Origin: QHWK01 sp035315685
Lineage (GTDB): Bacteria > Acidobacteriota > Vicinamibacteria > Vicinamibacterales > CAVVIG01
DNA: 8,214 bases
Reading direction: 5' to 3'
Assembly (NCBI GenBank): GCA_035315685.1
Contig: DATFXR010000889.1
Location: forward strand, 1 to 8,214
Shown here: piece after piece, positions 1-5,831 of the stretch
Numbering within the stretch: the first letter of the stretch is position 1
Layout: each line of letters begins with the position of its first letter
The notes under the pieces: model-generated
What the model saw: only the letters and a program-made list of their open reading frames with translations
Databases searched by the model: none
Told to the model about the DNA's origin: nothing
Translations under genes and position numbers: made by a program

Positions 1-285
1 GGCGACGCCTTCTTCGACGTTGCCGCGGACGTCCTTGTTCGAGTCGAGCCTGGGCTCCTGGTGGAGGAACCCAACCGTCGCCTTGTCTGCTTTGAATGCC
101 TCGCCGAGGAAACTGGTGTCCTCGCCGGCCATGATCTTCAACAGCGAGCTCTTGCCGGCACCGTTCAGCCCGAGCACACCGATCTTCGCGCCGAAATAGA
201 ACGAGAGCCAGATGTCGTCGAGAACCCTGATGTCGGGAGGATGCACTTTCCCGAGACCCTTCATCGTGTAGATAAACTCAGGCAT
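1..285 (-). CDS. ettA: EttA-type ABC-F translational throttle ATPase (N-terminal part, runs off the left edge)
   Basis: The reading frame from ATG at 285 stays open to the window edge and gives 95 residues. It starts MPEFIYTMKGLGKVHPP, which closely follows the start of E. coli EttA (MAQFVYTMHRVGKVVPP, from memory). Residues 32-47 read GAKIGVLGLNGAGKSS; the Walker A motif GLNGAGKS is at 39-46. Further on, GFLHQEPRLDSNKDVRGNVEEGV matches the Q-loop region of the first ATPase domain. EttA is a soluble protein with two ATP-binding cassettes and no membrane segments; it binds the ribosomal E site and gates early elongation according to energy state. The family is about 555 residues long, so roughly the first sixth is here, and the arm domain and second cassette lie outside. 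It diverges from dinB. The family is secure; the exact EttA subgroup is likely because the N-terminus matches so well. Confidence 0.93.
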   Translation of the reverse strand, partial: MPEFIYTMKGLGKVHPPDIRVLDDIWLSFYFGAKIGVLGLNGAGKSSLLKIMAGEDTSFLGEAFKADKATVGFLHQEPRLDSNKDVRGNVEEGVA

Positions 286-310
286 AGGAAACTAATATTC
301 TAGCGCGATC
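286..310. promoter_or_regulatory. Divergent ettA/dinB start region with AT-rich core
   Basis: Only 25 bp separate the two divergent start codons. In an otherwise GC-rich window this gap contains an AT-rich core at 288-302 centred on the palindrome AATATT (294-299). TAATAT (293-298) on the plus strand and TAGAAT (302-297) on the minus strand resemble -10 boxes. If they are used, both transcripts would start within a few bases of their start codons and be nearly leaderless, which fits the lack of a clear Shine-Dalgarno sequence before either gene. I see no convincing -35 box on either strand. This is inference from composition and position. Confidence 0.3.
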
Positions 311-1387
<1,077 letters not shown>

Positions 1388-1393
1388 GACCGA

Positions 1394-1477
1394 TAGGCCC
1401 ATGGGGTTGGTGGGGAGGGACCGAGGGATTGCGGCGGCCGGACCGATCAGTCCTGCCCTACTCATCCCATGGGCCTA
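1394..1477 (+). repeat. Long imperfect inverted repeat / RNA hairpin between dinB and the methyltransferase gene
   Basis: Arms 1394-1424 and 1447-1477 can pair over 31 positions: 24 Watson-Crick, 4 G-U and 3 mismatches, around a 22-base loop. The outermost 12 bp (taggcccatggg and its complement) are perfect. In plus-strand RNA four of the imperfect pairs become G-U (1406/1465, 1409/1462, 1412/1459, 1417/1454), whereas only one (1422/1449) would be G-U in minus-strand RNA. The element begins 6 bp after the dinB stop and ends 13 bp before the Shine-Dalgarno of the next gene. No U-tract follows, so it is not a classical terminator. It could be a REP- or MITE-like dispersed element, an RNA-stability element or an attenuator for the downstream gene. 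The structure is seen directly; the role is open. Confidence 0.7.
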
Positions 1478-1490
1478 CACACCCACACAC

Positions 1491-1496
1491 AGGGAG
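1491..1496 (+). promoter_or_regulatory. Shine-Dalgarno sequence for the Tam-like gene
   Basis: AGGGAG lies six bases before the ATG at 1503. It is one of the few clear Shine-Dalgarno sequences in the window, and it fixes the start against the longer open frame that extends back into dinB. Confidence 0.7.
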
Positions 1497-1502
1497 TTCA
1501 GC

Positions 1503-2297
1503 ATGGTCATCGACACCTGGGATCCGCGCCAGTACGACAAGTTCGAACGGCAGCGCGAACAGCCCTTTTACGATCTGTTGGCGCTCGTCAGGCTGGCGAG
1601 CGACCTGCGCGTCGTCGATCTCGGATGCGGCACGGGAAAGCTCACGCGCGTCATGCACGAGCGCCTGCATGCGCGCGAAACCGTCGGAATCGATCGATCG
1701 GAGAGCATGCTGGAGTCCGCGCGGACGGTCGTGCGGAGCCCCGGACTCCGGTTCGAGGCGGGCACGATTGAAGCGTTCGCCGACCGTCCCCCCGCCGGGG
1801 GCGACCGGCCAGGGCTCATTTTCTCGAACGCGGCGTTCCACTGGGTCGGCGACCACGACGCGCTGGTGGGCAAGCTCACCCGCCGGCTCGCGCCCGCCGG
1901 TCAACTCGCCTTCCAGGTGCCGGCGCAGCACGAGGACGAGACGCACGTCACCGCCGCCGCGCTGGCGGCCACCGAACCGTATGCGACCGCACTGGGAGGC
2001 TGGCGTAAACCCGAGCCGGTCCTGGCCGTGGACCGCTATGCACGGCTCCTTCATCAATCTGGCTTCCGCGATCCAATCGTGCGCCTGATCGTCTATCCTC
2101 ATCTCCTTGAATCGCGTGACGCGGTAATCGACTGGGTGAAGGGCTCGACGCTGACCGAGTATGCCCGGCATCTGCCGCCGGCGCTCTACGATCAGTTCGT
2201 CGAGGACTACCGGGCGCGGCTGCTGCCGCAGCTGGACGCGTCGCGGCCGTTCTTTTTTCCGTACAAGCGGATTCTTTGCTGGGGTCAACTTGCTTAA
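1503..2297 (+). CDS. tam: SAM-dependent methyltransferase, trans-aconitate 2-methyltransferase-like
   Basis: The 264-residue class I methyltransferase resembles E. coli Tam (252 residues), which methylates trans-aconitate, a by-product inhibitor of the TCA cycle, in the cytosol. SAM-binding motif I is VDLGCGTGK (38-46). The acidic residue that should hold the ribose is D64 in GIDRSESML. LIFSNAAFHWVGDHDAL (105-121) parallels the Tam segment LIFANASLQWLPDH. The Tam-like C-terminal part is also present: an IDWVKGSTLTEY segment (209-220) corresponds to the E. coli IIDWVTATGLRPW segment, and FFPYKRILCW (251-260) to the final strand. The start is chosen by a strong Shine-Dalgarno. The gene follows dinB after a long hairpin and overlaps the next small gene by 8 bases. 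Tam relatives are numerous and their substrates are often untested, so the fold is certain and the trans-aconitate substrate is only likely. Confidence 0.85.
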   Translation: MVIDTWDPRQYDKFERQREQPFYDLLALVRLASDLRVVDLGCGTGKLTRVMHERLHARETVGIDRSESMLESARTVVRSPGLRFEAGTIEAFADRPPAGGDRPGLIFSNAAFHWVGDHDALVGKLTRRLAPAGQLAFQVPAQHEDETHVTAAALAATEPYATALGGWRKPEPVLAVDRYARLLHQSGFRDPIVRLIVYPHLLESRDAVIDWVKGSTLTEYARHLPPALYDQFVEDYRARLLPQLDASRPFFFPYKRILCWGQLA

Positions 2298-2526
2298 AGG
2301 GACGCGCGACGGCATTCTGCGGAAGGTTCAACCGATCAGCATCCACGGCCAGCCGTCGTGGGATGTGTTCTTCACTGATGTCGACGATCCCGATGGCCAG
2401 GTGCACAACGCGCGGATCGGGCCCGAAGCAGTGATCGGCAACAATCTCGAACCCGGCGATCGGATTCAGATCGAATACATCGTCGGGCAGGCGGTCCGCA
2501 TCACACGGCTGGTCCCAGGCCAGTGA
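2290..2526 (+). CDS. Small conserved-looking hypothetical protein (78 aa)
   Basis: I do not recognise this protein. The frame continues after the methyltransferase stop with codon use typical of its neighbours (third positions mostly G or C) and ends in TGA at 2524. The best start is TTG at 2290, overlapping the previous gene by 8 bases, with a weak GGGG (2281-2284) upstream. The frame is open further back to an ATG at 2161, but that would overlap the methyltransferase gene by 137 bases. The product is hydrophilic and has no signal peptide or membrane segment. The end, PGDRIQIEYIVGQAVRITRL (55-74), alternates like beta strands and could form a small OB-like barrel; this is a guess from pattern only. 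The overlap suggests translational coupling to the methyltransferase. Confidence 0.6.
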   Translation: MLKGTRDGILRKVQPISIHGQPSWDVFFTDVDDPDGQVHNARIGPEAVIGNNLEPGDRIQIEYIVGQAVRITRLVPGQ

Positions 2527-2566
2527 TGGAGCGCAAAGAATCTCTTCGCTGATCTTGCTGCCCCCC

Positions 2567-2583
2567 AGCCCCTAGGGCTTTTT
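2567..2583 (+). terminator. Short Rho-independent-like terminator for the plus-strand block
   Basis: AGCCC (2567-2571) and GGGCT (2575-2579) form a 5-bp stem with a 3-base loop, followed by a run of five T (2579-2583). It reads correctly for transcripts coming from dinB, tam and the small gene. The loop is the complement of the TAG stop codon of the convergent cyclophilin gene, so terminator and coding end overlap. The stem is short, so its strength is uncertain. On the minus strand no U-tract follows. Confidence 0.45.
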
Positions 2584-3771
2584 CTCGATCCGGACCGTCC
2601 TCAGATCGATGCGCGAGTTCGGCGCCTCGCCGGTGCGCGGGCTCGCTTCGATGGCATCGACCGCTTCCATCCCGTCCACGACCCGACCGAACGCGGTGTA
2701 TTGACCGTCGAGCGCCGTGGATGCGCCCGTGCAGATGAAGAACGACGTCGTTGCGCTGTCGGCTGCGTCGCCGCGCGCCATCGACACGATGCCTTTCACG
2801 TGTTTCGTGTCGTTGAACTCCGGCGCCAGATTGTGGACGAGCTTCTGCTGCTTCTCGCTGAGCGCGCTGGTGCGGCTCGACAGCGCGCCGGTCTGGACCA
2901 CGAAACCCGGGGCAACGCGATGAAATGCCATCCCGTTATAGACGCCGGCGGCGGCGAGCCGCATGAACTGGCGAACGGTATTCGGCGCCTTGTCGGTGAA
3001 GAACTCGATCGCGATCGGGCCGGCGCTCGTGTCGAGCACCGCGCGATAGGCGCCGAGGTCCGCCGGCGATTCCGTGATGAATGGCTCCGCCGGCGTATCG
3101 CGAACAGTGACGTGCGTGATCTCAACGCGCTCCGTGGCGAGCCCGTTCTCGTCGACCGGCGTCTCGGAGATTTTCTGCAGCACGTCGAAGCCGTCGGCGA
3201 CGTGTCCGAACACGGTGTACTGATTGTCGAGCGCCGGCTGATCGGCGAGGACGATGAAGAACTGCGCGCCGGCGCTGTCAGGCCTGCCGGGAACGAGCAC
3301 GGCCACTACGGATCCGCGCGTGACCTTGGGCGCGCGCGCTTCGGCCTTGACGGCGTTCTGACCACCGGTGCCGTACTGGGCCCGCTTCGCCGGATCCCTG
3401 GAGAGCGGATCGCCGCCCTGCACCATTCCGTACTTGATGACGCGGTGGAACGTCGTGCCGTCGTAACCGCCCTCGGCCGCGAGCTTCATGAAGTAGGCCG
3501 CCTGATTCGGCGCCGTCTCGGGCGTCAGATCGATCACGAAGGCTCCGGCTGACGTGTCGACGACGGCCTGCCTGGGAGTCGATTGGGCGATCACGGTCCG
3601 GCTGAAGCCGGACACGACGGCAGCGATCGGGTTCCGGCTAAAGCCGGACGCAACGGTCGGAACGGGCCTCGCGCCGGACGGGACCGATGTCGTCGCTCTG
3701 TCCGCGGCAGTGTCTGACTTTAGCCAGACCGCGATCCCGACGACGACGAACGCCGCAATGATGCGCTTCAT
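2572..3771 (-). CDS. Exported peptidylprolyl isomerase with two cyclophilin domains
   Basis: This 399-residue protein has two cyclophilin domains, about 68-223 and 243-398, which catalyse cis-trans isomerisation of X-Pro bonds. Domain 1 has FHRVIKYGMVQGGD with catalytic R110, then AQFFIVLADQPALDNQYTVFG. Domain 2 has FHRVAPGFVVQTGA with R285, then SFFICTGASTALDGQYTAFG. Both keep the catalytic Arg; domain 2 has QTGA where QGGD is usual. The N-terminus MKRIIAAFVVVGIAVW is a signal peptide or anchor, so the protein probably works in the periplasm. I chose ATG at 3771, which leaves a 4-nt gap after pgsA and starts exactly at the signal sequence; an in-frame ATG at 3792 would add MRRRHEL and overlap pgsA by 17 nt. 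Neither start has a clear Shine-Dalgarno. Residues about 15-62 are a low-complexity linker made of palindromic repeat modules (separate entries). The gene converges on the plus-strand block. Confidence 0.93.
   Translation of the reverse strand: MKRIIAAFVVVGIAVWLKSDTAADRATTSVPSGARPVPTVASGFSRNPIAAVVSGFSRTVIAQSTPRQAVVDTSAGAFVIDLTPETAPNQAAYFMKLAAEGGYDGTTFHRVIKYGMVQGGDPLSRDPAKRAQYGTGGQNAVKAEARAPKVTRGSVVAVLVPGRPDSAGAQFFIVLADQPALDNQYTVFGHVADGFDVLQKISETPVDENGLATERVEITHVTVRDTPAEPFITESPADLGAYRAVLDTSAGPIAIEFFTDKAPNTVRQFMRLAAAGVYNGMAFHRVAPGFVVQTGALSSRTSALSEKQQKLVHNLAPEFNDTKHVKGIVSMARGDAADSATTSFFICTGASTALDGQYTAFGRVVDGMEAVDAIEASPRTGEAPNSRIDLRTVRIEKKP
3587..3658. repeat. Two tandem 36-bp units each carrying an 18-bp palindrome, inside the cyclophilin gene
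   Basis: Units 3587-3622 and 3623-3658 are identical at 28 of 36 positions. Each carries a palindrome of form GTCCGGCT-NN-AGCCGGAC: 3596-3613 is perfect (8-bp arms, 2-bp loop) and 3632-3649 has one mismatch. Because 36 bp is 12 codons, the repeat is in frame. It gives two 12-residue protein repeats, TVASGFSRNPIA and AVVSGFSRTVIA, in the cyclophilin linker. In the opposite strand's frame the same DNA reads VRLKPDTT-like. From memory, SGFSRT and RLKPDTT peptides recur in predicted proteins of Acidobacteriota, which suggests a dispersed palindromic element; I cannot check this here. Confidence 0.75.
3712..3729. repeat. Third, inverted and diverged copy of the palindromic module
   Basis: The stretch 3712-3729 has the same 8-2-8 palindromic design (one mismatch between arms). 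Read on the minus strand it is GTCTGGCTAAAGTCAGAC, differing from the copy at 3596-3613 at four positions, and it is followed by a similar ACAC-type continuation. It is therefore in the opposite orientation to the tandem pair. In the cyclophilin gene it encodes VWLKSDTAA, the RLKPDTT-type reading of the module, immediately after the hydrophobic part of the export signal. Confidence 0.6.
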
Positions 3772-3775
3772 GAGT

Positions 3776-4336
3776 TCATGACGCCGGCGCATCGATGATG
3801 CGCCGCGCGTGCCAGATGTAGTGGAACGCCGAGACGAGCGTGATCACCAGCGACAGCCAGATGCCGAGATCGACGATCGCCGAGTGATAGCCCAGATAAT
3901 TGAACAGCATCGCCGCAACGGCGGTGATGATGTATGTCGCCGTCGCGATTTTCCCGTACACCGACGGACGAAACGTGCGCGGACCGACGGCGAGGTTGAC
4001 GATCGCGACCGTTGCGACGATGACCACGTCACGGCTGATGATGCAGATCGTCAACCACAGCGGGAGCCGGTTGGCGAGATTGAGACCTGGAATCGTCAGC
4101 ACGATGAACGTCGTGACGAGCAGCAGTTTGTCGGCCATCGGATCGAGCCACGCGCCAAGGCTCGTCCGCTGTCCAGCGCGCCGCGCGATCAGCCCGTCGA
4201 GCGCATCCGTGACGCCGGCAACCACGAAGACCACGAGCGCCCATCCGAGATAGCCGTACACGACCAGGATCACGAACGCCGGGATCAGCAGCATGCGCAG
4301 CAGCGTCAGCTGGTTCGCGACGGTGAGTGCGGTCAT
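3776..4336 (-). CDS. pgsA: CDP-alcohol phosphatidyltransferase, probably phosphatidylglycerophosphate synthase
   Basis: This 186-residue inner-membrane protein carries the complete CDP-alcohol phosphotransferase signature DGxxARx8GxxxDxxxD: it starts at D47-G48, with A51-R52, G61, D65 and D69, and an extra D44 before it. These aspartates bind the metal ions and the CDP-diacylglycerol. Hydrophobic segments at about 15-43, 74-90, 97-118, 133-150 and 155-172 fit the multi-helix fold. The N-terminus ANQLTLLRMLLIPAFVIL matches the typical PgsA start, and length fits PgsA (about 180), so the likely reaction is CDP-diacylglycerol plus glycerol-3-phosphate, the first step to phosphatidylglycerol. The ATG at 4336 overlaps the upstream lipoprotein stop as ATGA, implying translational coupling. 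A longer open frame to 4525 lies wholly inside that gene in another frame and is not credible. Another head-group acceptor (for example in cardiolipin or phosphatidylserine synthesis) is less likely. Confidence 0.9.
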   Translation of the reverse strand: MTALTVANQLTLLRMLLIPAFVILVVYGYLGWALVVFVVAGVTDALDGLIARRAGQRTSLGAWLDPMADKLLLVTTFIVLTIPGLNLANRLPLWLTICIISRDVVIVATVAIVNLAVGPRTFRPSVYGKIATATYIITAVAAMLFNYLGYHSAIVDLGIWLSLVITLVSAFHYIWHARRIIDAPAS

Positions 4337-5685
4337 CGTGATGCGGCAAGCGCCTGGATCTTTGCAATCGCCGCGAGCGCATCGGTACCGGTAACCGGCT
4401 TCGAAGGCTGGAAGCTGCTGTTCTCTCCCATGGCCATCACGCCGGACGCAACGGCGGCGGAGGCGGCGGGATAGGCAAGATGGCTCGGCGCCAGATCGCT
4501 GAAGCTGAGCCGCGCCGACTCCCACGCGGCTCGGCGCGCCGGGTTCTGCGCCGCGACGCGGGACAGCAGGCGGGCGACAGCCTGCGCGAGATCGGCGCGC
4601 CGCACCAGTGTGCGCGGCTGGAACGCGTGATTCGCGTACGGGTCCATCACCCCCGCGCGCGCGACCTGTACGATCCAGGTCGCCGCCCAGTTGCCGCGGA
4701 CGTCGGTGATCAGGGCAGCATCGCCGGCACCGCGGCCGTCCTGCAGCAGCGGCGCGAGCCGGATGCCGATGAGCGCCGCGAGATCAGCGCGCGTGACCTG
4801 CGGAGCCTGATCGATCGCACGATACTCGGCCGGCAGCCGCGCGAGAGCGGCGTTCGCGCGGAGCTCGTCGAGCCGTTTTTCGACCGCCGCATTCGGCTCG
4901 ATCGCCAGCGAATCGGCAAACGCCTTCTCGGCGGCGTCGGTCTCGCCACGGCTCAGCAGGATCTCGCCGACCTGGGCGAGCGACCGGGCATCGCCCGGCT
5001 CGAGCGCGATCGATTTCCGGAGATGCTCGAGTGCGGCATCCGGCTCGTTCTTCTGTCGCTCGACCGCGGCCAGCTCCCGGTAGAGAAACGCGCTGTCGGG
5101 AGAGCTCGCAATGGCCGCCGTGTACGCCTGGATGGCCTCGTCGAGCCGTCCGGTGCGCGCGGCGTCGCGCGCGCGTGCGATCCCCTGCTGGACCGTCCGG
5201 AATTTCAGGACCTCGATGCGTGACGCCAGGTCCGGGAGCGACGGGTCGGCGGCGAGCGCCGCGGAGAACGCCGCCACCGCCTCGGACTCTCGGTTGACGG
5301 CCAGCAGCGATTCGCCGCGTCCGACCAGCGCCGAGACGTCCACGCGCTGCGGCGCCAGCTCCAGCGCGCGATCGAAATGCGGCAGCGCCGCTTTCGGGTC
5401 CTTGCGGGCGAGCTCGACGTAGCCGAGCGACGTCTCGGCCGGATAGAACGCGGGTGCCGTCTTCAGGGCATTGCCGAACTCGTGCTCTGCATTTTTCAGG
5501 TCGCCGCTCTGCAGAAATGCCCAACCGCGCGATTGACTCAGCGCCGACGGGCTGGCCGCCAGGGCGTCCGGAACGACCGGCGCGATGAACTGCGGGAATC
5601 TCGGCGTCGTGACCACCGGCGCCGGAACGATTTTCGGCGCGCAGGCGCTGACCGTGATCAGCGCCGCGAGCAGGAACCTGCGCAT
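4333..5685 (-). CDS. Lipoprotein with TPR repeats and C-terminal S-layer-homology-like repeats
   Basis: The 450-residue protein begins MRRFLLAALITVSACAPK: a short charged n-region, a hydrophobic core and lipobox VSAC, giving a lipidated C15. A proline-rich spacer (about 17-45) follows. TPR repeats run from about 50 to 150 (SRGWAFLQSGDLKNAEHEF, LGYVELARKDPKAALPHF, with RALELAP caps) and from about 165 to 275 (RTGRLDEAIQAYTAAI, EPDAALEHLRKSIALEPGD). The C-terminus has two SLH-like units, about 296-375 (VTRADLAALIG; VARAGVMDPY...FQPRTLVRRADLAQAV) and 395-445 (FSDLAPSHLAYPAASAAVASGVM...FQPSKPVTGTDAL). It is probably anchored in the outer membrane, with TPRs for protein contacts and SLH repeats for wall or envelope polymers; the function is unknown. 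ATG at 5685 is chosen because it places the lipobox correctly; GTG at 5688 is directly before it. The frame extends back to 5832 only through the intergenic repeat. ATGA overlap with pgsA. Confidence 0.88.
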   Translation of the reverse strand: MRRFLLAALITVSACAPKIVPAPVVTTPRFPQFIAPVVPDALAASPSALSQSRGWAFLQSGDLKNAEHEFGNALKTAPAFYPAETSLGYVELARKDPKAALPHFDRALELAPQRVDVSALVGRGESLLAVNRESEAVAAFSAALAADPSLPDLASRIEVLKFRTVQQGIARARDAARTGRLDEAIQAYTAAIASSPDSAFLYRELAAVERQKNEPDAALEHLRKSIALEPGDARSLAQVGEILLSRGETDAAEKAFADSLAIEPNAAVEKRLDELRANAALARLPAEYRAIDQAPQVTRADLAALIGIRLAPLLQDGRGAGDAALITDVRGNWAATWIVQVARAGVMDPYANHAFQPRTLVRRADLAQAVARLLSRVAAQNPARRAAWESARLSFSDLAPSHLAYPAASAAVASGVMAMGENSSFQPSKPVTGTDALAAIAKIQALAASR

Positions 5686-5729
5686 CACGGTGAGTTTACA
5701 TCGACACCATTTCGCGACGCGGCGCCAAC

Positions 5730-5823
5730 CGCAGAGAACGCAGAGCTCGCAGAGACGACGTGCGAGACGAACTTCCCGGACATCCAGTATTCCGTCCGGC
5801 GTCTCTTTGCGGTCTTTGCGTTC
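5730..5823. repeat. Intergenic inverted repeat built from 9-bp GCAGAG-type units
   Basis: This fills most of the roughly 146-bp spacer between hflX and the lipoprotein gene. On the left, CGCAGAG occurs three times at exactly 9-bp spacing (5730, 5739, 5748). On the right, TCTTTGCG occurs twice at 9-bp spacing (5804, 5813) in the opposite sense. The arms 5736-5757 and 5800-5823 pair imperfectly (four mismatches and a 2-base bulge) across a loop of about 42 bp, so transcripts from either strand could fold into a large hairpin. From memory, 'cgcagagaacgcagag' style repeats are common between genes in Acidobacteriota and some Planctomycetes. There is no T-run typical of an intrinsic terminator. 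The remaining bases of the spacer (5686-5729) show no clear promoter. Confidence 0.65.
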
Positions 5824-5831
5824 AAGGCGCA

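Noticed and set aside
2701..3552. A 283-residue plus-strand open frame opposite the cyclophilin gene
   Set aside because: It has no recognisable motif and an Arg/Val/Glu-rich antisense composition, and the minus strand carries two intact cyclophilin domains.
3587..3729. CRISPR array
   Set aside because: There are only two tandem units plus one inverted copy, no unique spacers of uniform length, and the stretch is coding; no cas genes are present.
3554..3781. A 75-residue plus-strand open frame with VRLKPDTT-like repeats
   Set aside because: It is the translation of the palindromic repeat in the other orientation, opposite the cyclophilin linker. I kept the repeat as a feature and dropped the frame as a gene.
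4337..4525. A longer PgsA starting at 4525
   Set aside because: The additional part lies within the SLH-like end of the lipoprotein gene in another frame, is hydrophilic and Arg/Cys-rich, and precedes a typical PgsA N-terminus at 4336.
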